This document shows, one piece after another, positions 1 through 6,797 of a DNA stretch of 64,000 nt. The position numbers were made by a program, and so were the translations under genes. How positions within the stretch are numbered: position 1 is the first letter of the stretch; each line of letters begins with the position of its first letter. The notes under the pieces were generated by a model. It was not told the origin of the DNA. It was given only the letters and a program-made list of their open reading frames with translations, and made no database searches. Source of the DNA: JAVZLQ01 sp049972525. Its GTDB lineage: Archaea; Thermoproteota; Bathyarchaeia; Bathyarchaeales; Bathycorpusculaceae. The stretch lies in contig JBMFKI010000003.1 of NCBI GenBank assembly GCA_049972525.1, forward strand, positions 1-64,000, written 5' to 3'.

Positions 1-35
1 TGGCAATCTCCACTTCCTTTTTTATGTATGTCAAT

Positions 36-58
36 CCACAGAAGCAAAGGTTCTGTGG
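36..58. repeat. Perfect inverted repeat (8-bp arms)
   Basis: CCACAGAA at 36-43 is mirrored by TTCTGTGG at 51-58 around a 7-nt spacer. It could be a transcript-end hairpin for a gene left of the window or a protein-binding palindrome. No T-run follows on either strand, so neither role is supported. No convincing gene was seen in 1-146. Confidence 0.4.
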
Positions 59-111
59 GACCTAATTTGGATTTGTTGCATATGAGTGTGAAAACGAAGT
101 TGCCAAAGAAA

Positions 112-123
112 TGTTTATATTTC
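112..123 (+). promoter_or_regulatory. TATA-like box of the riboswitch transcript
   Basis: TTTATATT at 114-121 fits an archaeal TATA box. Initiation about 25 nt downstream would begin the RNA near 143-147, just where the first stem of the fluoride aptamer starts. Confidence 0.5.
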
Positions 124-146
124 CTTTATCGCCTTTCAGTATTTTC

Positions 147-212
147 AAGGCGATGAAGCTCGCCTTTAACCGCCCTCGCTTCTCTTTGCGCGGGGGCTGA
201 TAGCTTCTACCC
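147..212 (+). promoter_or_regulatory. Fluoride riboswitch (crcB motif)
   Basis: The full crcB-RNA architecture is visible. P1 pairs 147-152 with 161-166. The hairpin pairs 172-179 (GCCCTCGC) with 190-197 (one G-U). The pseudoknot pairs GAAGCT at 155-160 with AGCTTC at 202-207. The conserved GGCGATGA and CTGAT..CTTCTAC segments sit where they do in the known Thermotoga fluoride aptamer. AACCGCC at 168-174, which opens the hairpin strand, is also exactly complementary to GGCGGTT at 224-230, just before the GTG start at 233. This suggests translational control: without fluoride the start region is sequestered, and with fluoride it is free. The motif identification rests on the sequence and established knowledge; the switching model is inference. 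The next gene is not a known fluoride exporter. Confidence 0.93.
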
Positions 213-232
213 GGTGTTTAAAAGGCGGTTAG

Positions 233-1108
233 GTGGGTATTAGGTTGCGCGAAGCAGGGCGGTTAGCTCTTTTAAGAGATGGACAGTTTATAGACTTGTG
301 GGTTACACGTGTTGCTGATTATGTTGTTTGTAGGCAGAATGAAGACGGTGGATACACTTTCTGTCAAGGCATAGAATCCAACGCTCAAGACACATATTAT
401 GGACTGGCAATCTTGGACTTGCTAGGCGCTCCTTTCCCAAACGTTGAAAAGACTGTTGAATGGCTACGCCGCTTCGTTCCAGACAATCTTTACTCGCATT
501 ATTATGTAGCTAAAGCCTTGAAACTCTGCGGCGAAGAGCCCGATGAAAAAGGGCTGGAAAAGTTTTTTCTTTCTCTGCCAGTTGTTAGGGGTGAGTTTGG
601 AACAATTGACGTTTACGCTGAGGTTGCCTCAGAGTTTCTCCCAATCTTCATGGTGACCGAACTTGCCAACATGATCGGTATAAAAATTGACAGCGAGAAA
701 GTTACGGATTGGTTGCTGAGCTTCCAAAACAATGATGGCGGATTCGGGGCACATGGGCATTCAAATTTGAATTCAACCTATCATGCTGTGGCTTCACTTT
801 CCAATTTGGGCTATCAGGTTAAGCTGCTTAGGGATACGCTTGGATATGTTAGGGCTTGCGAAAAGCCTTATGGAGGCTTCACTGTTGTGCCTAGCAGTTC
901 CACTCCTTTCATGGAGCATGTATATTATGGAGTATCAACGCTTAATCTTCTCGGCGAAAGCCTGCGGTATCCAAGGCAGACAGCTGAGTTTGTGCTCAGA
1001 TGCCAAAATGTAAACGGTGGATTTGCAAGGTCAGATCTTGGAATATCCACTTTCGAGGACACCTTCTACGCTGTAAGCATATTAAAAACAATCAATAGGC
1101 AATGGTGA
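233..1108 (+). CDS. Prenyltransferase beta-subunit/cyclase-fold repeat protein
   Basis: 291 residues with several alpha/alpha-barrel repeats of the protein prenyltransferase/squalene cyclase type. Q-N-x-D-G-G signatures occur near residue 35 (QNEDGGY), 165 (QNNDGGFG) and 258 (QNVNGGF), each followed about 15 residues later by DTYY/STYH/DTFY and a leucine-rich helix. No DxDD cyclase motif is visible, so the reaction is unknown. The nearest described relatives by fold are beta subunits of geranylgeranyl transferases. The GTG start at 233 is the only plausible one; no in-frame ATG exists in the first 25 codons. It is the first gene behind the fluoride riboswitch and is spaced 6 nt from the next gene, so it probably heads a fluoride-controlled operon. 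The fold call is firm, the function open. Confidence 0.8.
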   Translation: MGIRLREAGRLALLRDGQFIDLWVTRVADYVVCRQNEDGGYTFCQGIESNAQDTYYGLAILDLLGAPFPNVEKTVEWLRRFVPDNLYSHYYVAKALKLCGEEPDEKGLEKFFLSLPVVRGEFGTIDVYAEVASEFLPIFMVTELANMIGIKIDSEKVTDWLLSFQNNDGGFGAHGHSNLNSTYHAVASLSNLGYQVKLLRDTLGYVRACEKPYGGFTVVPSSSTPFMEHVYYGVSTLNLLGESLRYPRQTAEFVLRCQNVNGGFARSDLGISTFEDTFYAVSILKTINRQW

Positions 1109-1114
1109 TTTCAC

Positions 1115-1831
1115 ATGAGCGTGGATGTAACATACTTCCGCATTGAGAGGATTATTAAAAGCGGCGTAGAGTGCTTTTTATGCGCATTAGAAGACGAAAT
1201 CGAAAGAAAATACATTGACGTATATCTCTCAGAGCTTGTAATGGATGCCAAATCAAGAGAAAAACTCATTGAAAGCGGCGGATTCTGTAACCACCACTTC
1301 CATAGAATGCTGGCAATCGCAATGAGACCGGAAAGCTCCGACGGCCACGGTGTAGCCCTAATTGCCCAAAGCATAATAGAAAAAATGGTTCAGGACTTGA
1401 GAAAACAAAAGAAACATGGCAGAGAGGCTTTTCACCAGAAAACGGTATGCCCAGCGTGCACTCATTTGGTCAATATGATGGAAATCTACATCAAGAAAAT
1501 CGTGGAACTGCTCGCTTCACGTGATGAAGAGTTTCTCAGCCTTTTCAAAAATTCCAAAGGCCTATGCATTCCACACCTTACAGCATTGCTCAAAACTTTA
1601 GAAGACGCTACGCCCAACAAAAATCAAGATATAATTAAGATCATCATTGATGTTGAAGAGAAAAACCTTCAACACCTAAAATTAGAACTACTTGAGCATG
1701 TCAGAAGGCAAGGCTGCGAATTCTCAGACTTAGACCGAAAAGCTGTAGAAGACGTCCCTTTGAGAAGCGTTCAAAAAATCGTAGGTAGGAGGGGAGTCAA
1801 AGTCATGGGAGGCTTGCTTGCAAATGAGTAA
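1115..1831 (+). CDS. DUF6062-like Cys/His-rich protein
   Basis: 238 residues with two similar halves. Each has a CxxC (ECFLCAL near residue 20; VCPACTH near 111) followed by a helical stretch and a later C..H pair (GFCNHHFHRML near 58; GLCIPHL near 150). This is the pattern of the DUF6062 family, where paired C-x2-C and C-x2-H ligands probably bind metal. Function is not known. The gene follows the prenyltransferase-fold gene after 6 nt, and its last codons overlap the next start, so it belongs to the riboswitch-led operon. The family call comes from recalled motif order, not a search. Confidence 0.72.
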   Translation: MSVDVTYFRIERIIKSGVECFLCALEDEIERKYIDVYLSELVMDAKSREKLIESGGFCNHHFHRMLAIAMRPESSDGHGVALIAQSIIEKMVQDLRKQKKHGREAFHQKTVCPACTHLVNMMEIYIKKIVELLASRDEEFLSLFKNSKGLCIPHLTALLKTLEDATPNKNQDIIKIIIDVEEKNLQHLKLELLEHVRRQGCEFSDLDRKAVEDVPLRSVQKIVGRRGVKVMGGLLANE

Positions 1832-2114
1832 GAGTAAAAATGAACTTATCAAAATTATTGTTCCAACACATTTATATGAAAAAATCAGAGATCAGGCGGA
1901 AAGTATAATCCGTAAAGGAATACTCACGCTCAAGATTCAATGTCTTGAACGTGAAGTGCAGTCTCTTGAAGAGAGAATAGCATACTTAAAGAAGCGACTA
2001 GAGGAGTTGCCAGACGACGTAAAAAGGGAAGAAAGAATGCTGAACGAACTGATAGAAGATCAGAAAAAACTTGAAACTTTCTTAAGTAGAAAAGGGATGA
2101 TCAGTTTTGGTTAG
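1824..2114 (+). CDS. Small basic protein with coiled coil, first of four
   Basis: 96 residues from the ATG at 1824, chosen because GGGAGG at 1807-1812 sits 11 nt upstream and the ATG overlaps the stop of the preceding gene by 8 nt. The N-terminus has a hydrophobic strand and helix (LIKIIVPTHLYEKI). Residues 30-85 form a charged heptad-like coiled coil with an E/K/L pattern. The layout resembles the three following small genes: strand, short helices, then coiled coil. A DNA-binding ribbon-helix-helix head with a coiled-coil tail would fit, but this is unproven. No family recognised. Confidence 0.65.
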   Translation: MSKSKNELIKIIVPTHLYEKIRDQAESIIRKGILTLKIQCLEREVQSLEERIAYLKKRLEELPDDVKREERMLNELIEDQKKLETFLSRKGMISFG

Positions 2115-2523
2115 AGTTAAACTAAAGAAAAATCAGCAGGTAATATATGTAAACCAAAGCTGTGGGATTTTAGAGCTTGCTGGAACGCTAAAAGTTTCCA
2201 TAAATGATAAAGCGTTTATTCAGAAGATTATATACCTTGGAATGAAGTCGTCCTACTCAGAGGAACAACTTCTGCAGAAAATCAAAGAGTTAGAGGAGCA
2301 GAAAAGGACTCTTGAGTCTGAACTTCAGAAAATCGCCATGCAATTCACTCTTCTTGAAAGTAAATGTCTAGGTTTGCGGACACAAATCTCCAAAATTTTC
2401 AACGACAATCGAGTGCAGGTCTTCCACCTATGCGCACGCCCCTCATCCAACATGAGCGAAAAAGACACCGTAACGAAAATTATACAAAAATACATTGAAT
2501 ATTCAAAATCCATCTGGTTCTAA
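2107..2523 (+). CDS. Small coiled-coil protein, second of four
   Basis: 138 residues starting at a TTG that overlaps the previous stop by 8 nt, which implies translational coupling. The N-terminus is strand-rich (MVRVKLKKNQQVIYV). A helix ending IIYLGM then leads into a coiled coil at roughly residues 55-105 (LLQKIKELEEQKRTLESEL). The C-terminal 30 residues are not coiled and contain one Cys. No catalytic motif. The shared head-plus-coil design with its neighbours suggests divergent paralogues, perhaps forming hetero-oligomers. Function unknown. Confidence 0.6.
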   Translation: MVRVKLKKNQQVIYVNQSCGILELAGTLKVSINDKAFIQKIIYLGMKSSYSEEQLLQKIKELEEQKRTLESELQKIAMQFTLLESKCLGLRTQISKIFNDNRVQVFHLCARPSSNMSEKDTVTKIIQKYIEYSKSIWF

Positions 2524-2630
2524 ACCACCATTTGTCCATAAGTAGGTGGAATCAAATATGCACGCTATACAAAAGAGTCCAAAAATAGCTGGAAGACGTG
2601 GTGCAAAAAGGCTTTACATAAGGGAAATAA

Positions 2631-2939
2631 ATGTTTAGCCGATTGATTTTTGGTAAAAAGGGCGAGTCTGCCATTTTAGAGGCATTTCTGGACAATTCAA
2701 CCTATGAGAAATTCAAAGCTTATGTCGCGGAAAATAGCCTCAATGAAAGCGATGGAATGGTAAAAATTTTGGAGCGTGGAATGGCTGATTTCTGGGTGCA
2801 CGAGTTCAAACAGATGAAGACTAGCTATTTGCATGTAAAGAAGTTGTTTGAAGAATATAAGAGAGATAACGAGCTTTTGGATGCCCTGCAAAGAGAAAAC
2901 AAGCATTTAAAAAGCATTCTAGAAGGCCATAAGAAATGA
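2631..2939 (+). CDS. Small coiled-coil protein, third of four
   Basis: 102 residues. Residues 12-55 (ILEAFLDNSTYEKFKAYVAE..GMVKILERGM) look like a ribbon-helix-helix-type head: a strand followed by two helices ending in a hydrophobic G-M. Residues 65-100 are charged and helical. It lies 107 nt after the preceding gene, and that gap has only a weak 5-bp inverted repeat (CCACC/GGTGG, 2525-2549). It overlaps the next gene by 4 nt (ATGA), so the last two small genes form a coupled pair. Function unknown. Confidence 0.6.
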   Translation: MFSRLIFGKKGESAILEAFLDNSTYEKFKAYVAENSLNESDGMVKILERGMADFWVHEFKQMKTSYLHVKKLFEEYKRDNELLDALQRENKHLKSILEGHKK

Positions 2940-3418
2940 AGATTGGAAAGCGTCAAAAACGCCTAAACGACCTTATAGGTGCTTTAGAGGCTATTGAAAA
3001 CCGCGAAAAACTTCGCGTGAGAATCGCCATTCCCTACGAAACCGCTGAGAAGGTGAGGCGTTTCCTTAAAGAAAAGGGAATGCTTGAAAGCCAAGGCATC
3101 CCTCTGCTTATTCAATATGGCCTCTTAAGTGAAGGTGAGGAAGAGTTGGAGAAGTTGCGAAACGAGATGAGGTCGGAGAATGCTCGAAATCTGTGGGGAG
3201 AATACGCCGTTATGAAGTTTAGAGCCTATGAGTATTTCGTGGAAAACAAAGTCATGGTTATGAACCTCTCTAAAATGCTAGATGAAAATAGAATGTTAAA
3301 AAGAAGGCTTGAGATAGAGGGGCTTGAAAAACTTATTCCTAGAGATGAATGGGATAGTTGGGATGAGTCGGTTGCAGATGCTTACTATCGAAAGTATGTT
3401 TTTGGAGGTCGTCTCTAA
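2936..3418 (+). CDS. Small coiled-coil protein, fourth of four
   Basis: 160 residues, starting in an ATGA overlap with the previous stop. The head at residues 22-65 (KLRVRIAIPYETAEKVRRFLKEKG.. ending LLIQYGLL) aligns by eye with the heads of the three preceding proteins: a strand with alternating hydrophobics, then E/K-rich helices and a terminal G-L/M. The rest is mostly helical and charged, ending WDSWDESVADAYYRKYVFGGRL. The head is compatible with a ribbon-helix-helix DNA-binding fold. No enzyme motif is present and the role is unknown. Confidence 0.6.
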   Translation: MKIGKRQKRLNDLIGALEAIENREKLRVRIAIPYETAEKVRRFLKEKGMLESQGIPLLIQYGLLSEGEEELEKLRNEMRSENARNLWGEYAVMKFRAYEYFVENKVMVMNLSKMLDENRMLKRRLEIEGLEKLIPRDEWDSWDESVADAYYRKYVFGGRL

Positions 3419-3544
3419 TTTTCATAGGATGGAACATAAATGGAAAATCGAAATAAAAATTCAGTTAAACAACATGGTTGGGTTTCACGTCACTTTTTCT
3501 ATTGCAGAAAAGAATAATTTGAGCGATGCCAAATTCATGCGCAA

Positions 3545-4246
3545 ATGACAGCATTTATCAAAGTTTGTGGGAAGCTTGTTGAAGGCTTTTTTATAAAGAG
3601 GCTTACACGTTTTTCAGCTTTAGTTGAGCTTGAAAACGGAATTTTTGAGGTTTTTCTGCCAAATCCTGGAAGGCTGAGGGAGCTTCTATATTTTGGTGCT
3701 AGGGTTGTTTTGGAAAAGACTGCGCATAAGGGAAGGAAGACAGCTTATGATTTGATAGGAGTTTATCATGAAGGTCGAAAGGTTTCTATTGACTCCCGCG
3801 TTCCCAACAGGCTGGTTTTTGAAGCTTTGAAGAATGAAGCCTTAAAAGAATTTGCTGAATACTCCACTATTAAGCCTGAACCATTTTATGGACCTACACG
3901 TTTTGACTTTTTGTTAGGCAATCATAAAGAATTATGCCTTTTGGAGGTTAAGTCTTGCACCCTTGTTAGAGATGGGATAGCCATGTTTCCAGATGCGAAA
4001 ACCGAAAGGGGAACTAGGCATGTGATGGAATTGCTGAAGGCTAAAAGGGAAGGCTATAGAGCCTGCCTACTGTTTATAATTCAGCGGAAAGATGCCCATA
4101 GTTTTTCACCTGCCGATGATGTGGATAAAAAATTTGGAGAGGCTTTAAGGCAAGCCTTTAAAGGAGGCGTAGAGGTTTACGCTTACTCTTCTGAGTTTAT
4201 GGAAGATAAAGTAATGTTGAGAAGCGAAGTTAGGGTGAAGCTTTAG
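3545..4246 (+). CDS. sfsA: SfsA family protein
   Basis: 233 residues, the usual length for SfsA (sugar fermentation stimulation protein homologue). Family landmarks are present: an N-terminal OB-like part (RFSALVELENGIFEVFLPNPGR), and a PD-(D/E)xK-like core with RFDFLL, EVKSCTL near residues 138-144 and FPDAKTERGTRH near 155-166. SfsA proteins bind DNA, and the core resembles nucleases. Their role in archaea is not settled. The ATG at 3545 is the first in frame. It stands 126 nt after the coiled-coil cluster and converges with arsC, so it may or may not belong to the riboswitch-led transcript. Confidence 0.9.
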   Translation: MTAFIKVCGKLVEGFFIKRLTRFSALVELENGIFEVFLPNPGRLRELLYFGARVVLEKTAHKGRKTAYDLIGVYHEGRKVSIDSRVPNRLVFEALKNEALKEFAEYSTIKPEPFYGPTRFDFLLGNHKELCLLEVKSCTLVRDGIAMFPDAKTERGTRHVMELLKAKREGYRACLLFIIQRKDAHSFSPADDVDKKFGEALRQAFKGGVEVYAYSSEFMEDKVMLRSEVRVKL

Positions 4247-4274
4247 TATGCCGATTTTACTGTATTTTGGTTTA

Positions 4275-4667
4275 CTATGATTCGCTAATCAGCAGCTTAA
4301 CTTTTCTTTCAATTTCGTCTCTGATTTGGCGAACTTTTTCGATTGATTTTCCTTTCGGGTCTTCAATTTTCCAGTCAACAACTTTTCCAAGTAATGGTGC
4401 TGGGCAGAATCCTCCGGCTTCGCATCCCATGACGATTATTATGTCTGCTTCTTGTACCATTTGGTTGTTGATGAGTTTTGGTTTGTTTGTGGATATGTCT
4501 ATTCCTTTTTCCTTCATAACTTGAATGACTGTTGGGTTTACTTCTTTTGATGGCGTTGTTCCAGCGCTTACTGCTTCGATTTTTCCTTTTCCATAATGTT
4601 TTGTGAAGGCTTCAGCCATTTGGCTTCTTCCCGCATTCTCAACGCATACAAATAGGATTTTCTTCAT
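4275..4667 (-). CDS. arsC: Arsenate reductase, thioredoxin-coupled type
   Basis: 130 residues with the low-molecular-weight phosphatase loop C-x5-R-S at residues 8-15 (CVENAGRS). It also has the family-specific redox cysteines in MGCEAGGFCPAP (about residues 81 and 88) and the W-x(2)-DP motif (DWKIEDPKGK). This is the ArsC type that reduces arsenate to arsenite using an intramolecular disulfide relay and a thioredoxin-like donor. It is the last gene of the minus-strand run of ferredoxin-like proteins (35 nt gap) that diverges from an ArsR regulator, which fits an arsenic-response role. No arsenite exporter is seen in the window. Confidence 0.92.
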   Translation of the reverse strand: MKKILFVCVENAGRSQMAEAFTKHYGKGKIEAVSAGTTPSKEVNPTVIQVMKEKGIDISTNKPKLINNQMVQEADIIIVMGCEAGGFCPAPLLGKVVDWKIEDPKGKSIEKVRQIRDEIERKVKLLISES

Positions 4668-4702
4668 TTACAATTCACATTATAATAGGTTTTATTGTGG
4701 TT

Positions 4703-5062
4703 TTATGTTTTGCTTTCGCAGTTCATGCAAACGTCCACTTCTCTATTTGTCCAGAAGATTTTGCCGCATTTTTTGCATGTAGTTTTGTGAAGCAGTCCTT
4801 TATCTTTGGGCATTTTTGGCGTGGTTGCTATTCGCTGTGGAAAGGCTATGGCTTTTTTGGGGCATATTCTTTCGCATGCTATGCATCCATAAACGCATTT
4901 GTGAGGATTTACCACTATTGCCTTGCCTTCTTTGAGTTCAAAAACGCCGTGTGGACAAAATTGAATGCATTGAGGTGTCTCTAAGCCTTCGCAACCGTTG
5001 CACTTGTCTGGGAAAACTGTTGGATACCAAACTGCGGCAGATTTTGCCATAAACAGTTTCAC
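4703..5062 (-). CDS. 2[4Fe-4S] ferredoxin with C-terminal zinc ribbon
   Basis: 119 residues. The first half is an 8-Cys ferredoxin with an unusual first motif (C-NG-C-EGLETPQ-C-IQF-CP) and a second motif C-VYG-C-IA-C-ERI-CP. Residues 95-115 form a zinc-ribbon-like CKKCGKIFWTNREVDVCMNC. The same ribbon occurs in the 65-residue protein encoded directly upstream, so the two share a domain. It should carry electrons in the cytoplasm; the partner is unknown. It overlaps the upstream gene by 4 nt, which shows coupling within the Fe-S operon. Confidence 0.85.
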   Translation of the reverse strand: MKLFMAKSAAVWYPTVFPDKCNGCEGLETPQCIQFCPHGVFELKEGKAIVVNPHKCVYGCIACERICPKKAIAFPQRIATTPKMPKDKGLLHKTTCKKCGKIFWTNREVDVCMNCESKT

Positions 5063-5256
5063 TTTTCTTGGCTTTTCCTTCTGCAGTCAAAACAGTATTC
5101 AGTTTCAAAATTTGTTAGGAAAATTTTTCCGCATCCTTTACATTTCACTTCTTTAAGCATTCCCTCTTTTATCGGCGAAACTGATTTCAAAAGGTCTGCT
5201 GCTGCCTGTGTGCATGAGCATGGAGAATTTGTTTCAGTTTTCTTTTCATTCGCCAT
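5059..5256 (-). CDS. Small zinc-ribbon protein
   Basis: 65 residues. The N-terminus contains CSC (PCSCTQAAADLL). The C-terminus carries VKCKGCGKIFLTNFETEYCFDCRRK, a treble-clef or zinc-ribbon pattern nearly identical to the tail of the ferredoxin encoded next. It is likely an accessory or metal-delivery factor of the same redox set. Start at the first ATG; its stop overlaps the next start by 4 nt. No enzyme motif. Confidence 0.7.
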   Translation of the reverse strand: MANEKKTETNSPCSCTQAAADLLKSVSPIKEGMLKEVKCKGCGKIFLTNFETEYCFDCRRKSQEK

Positions 5257-5271
5257 TTTCTACACGTAGCT

Positions 5272-5574
5272 TCATTGGGAGTATTTGAGTCTCAATTCTT
5301 TCAAAGTTTTTCTCAGTTCTTCTGCTGATGGAAAGGTTATGGCGTTGTTTGGACACATTTTTGCACATGTTTGACATCCAACAACACATGAATAGGGATT
5401 CTTCACCACCGGGCGAGGCGGGTCTCCTTCAACATCATAAACGTCGTGACCAGCATCTTTGTCAATTTTTACGCATGTAAGGCATCCAGTACATTTTTCA
5501 TAGTCTATTGTGGGGAACCATGGAATTTCCTCGCGGGGAATCGTGACACGTTTTTCATTTTTCACTGAACCCAT
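5272..5574 (-). CDS. Ferredoxin-like protein with incomplete first motif
   Basis: 100 residues. IPWFPTIDYEKC opens a ferredoxin domain. The first cluster motif reads C-TG-C-LT-C but then continues VKIDKDAGH, without the usual fourth Cys-Pro. The second motif is complete (C-VVG-C-QT-C-AKM-CP). The C-terminal helix FPSAEELRKTLKELRLKY is shared with the upstream ferredoxin, so the two are paralogues. The protein should hold one regular [4Fe-4S] cluster and either a three-Cys cluster or a non-Cys ligand at the other site. Its start overlaps the upstream gene by 20 nt. Confidence 0.82.
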   Translation of the reverse strand: MGSVKNEKRVTIPREEIPWFPTIDYEKCTGCLTCVKIDKDAGHDVYDVEGDPPRPVVKNPYSCVVGCQTCAKMCPNNAITFPSAEELRKTLKELRLKYSQ

Positions 5575-5908
5575 ATTTTTTCCTCAACTCTCTAAGTTGA
5601 CGCTTCAACTCTTCTTTTGAAGGAAAAATAATGGCGTCTGTAGGGCAGCGTGGCGCACATGATTGGCTTGGTACATTGCAATTATAGGGGTCGTCGACAA
5701 TCACTTTGTCGCCTACACGCTTGTAGACTTTCATGTGGCAGTACTCAACGCAGAAATAATCGCATTTCTTGGGGTCGCATTTCTCATAATCTATTCGCGG
5801 ATACCACTCTATTTCTTTTCTTGGTAATCCGTAAGGATTCTGAGGTGCAATAACTTTTTCTCCATAATAACGTTCCTCAGCGAGGTATTTTTCCTTCTGC
5901 TCAGTCAT
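5555..5908 (-). CDS. Ferredoxin-like protein with incomplete second motif
   Basis: 117 residues. IEWYPRIDYEKC matches the downstream paralogue. The first motif is C-DPKK-C-DYF-C-VEY-C (complete, unusual spacing). In the second, CNVPSQSCAPRCP, Ser replaces the Cys found at the matching position of the paralogue (CVVGCQTC). The two paralogues have therefore lost ligands at opposite sites. The C-terminal helix FPSKEELKRQLRELRKKY is charged. It is probably an electron carrier in a complex with the other operon products. It lies 2 nt from the HdrA-like gene. Confidence 0.82.
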   Translation of the reverse strand: MTEQKEKYLAEERYYGEKVIAPQNPYGLPRKEIEWYPRIDYEKCDPKKCDYFCVEYCHMKVYKRVGDKVIVDDPYNCNVPSQSCAPRCPTDAIIFPSKEELKRQLRELRKKYGFSEK

Positions 5909-5910
5909 GC

Positions 5911-6291
5911 TTATGCTCCAACCAGTTTGTTGACTGTTTCTTCAACTTTCTTCATGGCTTCTTGGGTTTCCATGTTCCTTAAATCTAAAGAAATAACTTG
6001 CTTGTCAAAGTCGAGACCTTTTTCCGCAAAGGCGTCTTTGAACATTTTCCTCTGCATTCTGGGGTCGCATCCGCCTATTATGTATATTTTGTCCTTGTCA
6101 CTTTCCTTCAAGTAGTCTTTGAGGAAGTTGTCTCCGTCGGTAACGCAGAGTTGCGGATGGATGATGGCGTATTCTACGTCAAGCTCATTTCTAACAAAGT
6201 TTATAAACTTCCATAATTCCAACTTTGCAAATCCTGGGCATTCGCCAGTGCAGAAACACATTATGAATCTGGGCAAATTTTTTTCAGTCAT
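5911..6291 (-). CDS. HdrA N-terminal-like redox protein
   Basis: 126 residues. It has a CFCTGECPG motif at residues 12-20, a lone Cys in HPQLCVTDGDNFLK and a GGCDPRMQRKMFKDAF motif near residue 74. The order (Cys loop, helix, Cys, then (A/G)-x-C-(D/S)-P-R) follows the N-terminal domain of heterodisulfide reductase subunit A, which binds an extra [4Fe-4S] cluster. No flavin-binding part follows, so this is a stand-alone version. It is the first gene of the minus-strand Fe-S operon and faces the ArsR gene 88 nt away. Recognition is by motif order; the partner is unknown. Confidence 0.72.
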   Translation of the reverse strand: MTEKNLPRFIMCFCTGECPGFAKLELWKFINFVRNELDVEYAIIHPQLCVTDGDNFLKDYLKESDKDKIYIIGGCDPRMQRKMFKDAFAEKGLDFDKQVISLDLRNMETQEAMKKVEETVNKLVGA

Positions 6292-6324
6292 ATATCATTC
6301 ACCCTTGTAGGAATGCTCTCAAAT

Positions 6325-6372
6325 CGAAATATTTAAATTTATTGTTCCACTTTAGCCTCTTGCAATGGAGGA
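6325..6372. promoter_or_regulatory. Divergent promoter region of the ArsR and Fe-S operons
   Basis: The 88-nt space between the two operons holds an A/T-rich core (AAATATTTAAATTTATT, about 6329-6345) that reads as a TATA-like element on both strands. GGAGG at 6367-6371, 8 nt before the TTG at 6380, fixes the arsR start. An ArsR operator would be expected here, but I do not see an unambiguous palindrome. Confidence 0.45.
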
Positions 6373-6379
6373 AAATTAA

Positions 6380-6778
6380 TTGATTTTGAAAGAAGATACG
6401 GGTTTGAGGGAGCGATTAGAACGGTTGGTTGATTCTGGCCTGTGTCCCGCTCGAGATGTTTCGGAACATGCAGCGAAATTGAGGGAGATTACGGATGACA
6501 TTACTCTTAAAAGAGAAAAGATAAGAGAAGCTAGCAAAATTTTTAAGGCTTTGGCAGACGAGACGAGGTTGATGATTGTTAGGCTTTTGGAATTTAGGGA
6601 AATGTGCGTTTGCGAAATTATGGTTGCTTTGGGCTTAACTCAGCCTACCGCGTCTCATCACTTGGGAATTTTGGAAAACGTTGGATTGATTAAGAGTAAA
6701 AAAAGGGCAAAGTGGGTTTTCTATAGCATAGCAGACCCAAAACTAATTGAAGCCTTACACCAACTAAATCTTTTTTGA
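6380..6778 (+). CDS. arsR: ArsR family winged-helix repressor
   Basis: 132 residues. The winged helix spans about 50-125 with ALADETRLMIVRLL, the recognition-helix pattern TQPTASHHLGILENVGLI and the wing KRAKWVFYSI. MCVCEI (about residue 74) matches the ELCVCDL metal site of classic ArsR sensors. An N-terminal extension of about 45 residues adds another Cys (GLCPARD). It probably represses its own operon and the divergent ferredoxin-ArsC run until arsenite, antimonite or another thiophilic ligand binds. The TTG start is supported by GGAGG 8 nt upstream. The ligand is inferred from the Cys pair only. Confidence 0.88.
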   Translation: MILKEDTGLRERLERLVDSGLCPARDVSEHAAKLREITDDITLKREKIREASKIFKALADETRLMIVRLLEFREMCVCEIMVALGLTQPTASHHLGILENVGLIKSKKRAKWVFYSIADPKLIEALHQLNLF

Positions 6779-6797
6779 ACCTGACAGAGAGGGTTAA

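Noticed and set aside
1..155. Open frame 1 running from the left edge to a TGA at 153-155
   Set aside because: It crosses the TATA box and the start of the riboswitch, and its composition is not protein-like.
2525..2549. CCACC...GGTGG inverted repeat between small genes
   Set aside because: Only 5-bp arms with a 15-nt loop and no T-run; not enough for a terminator or operator.
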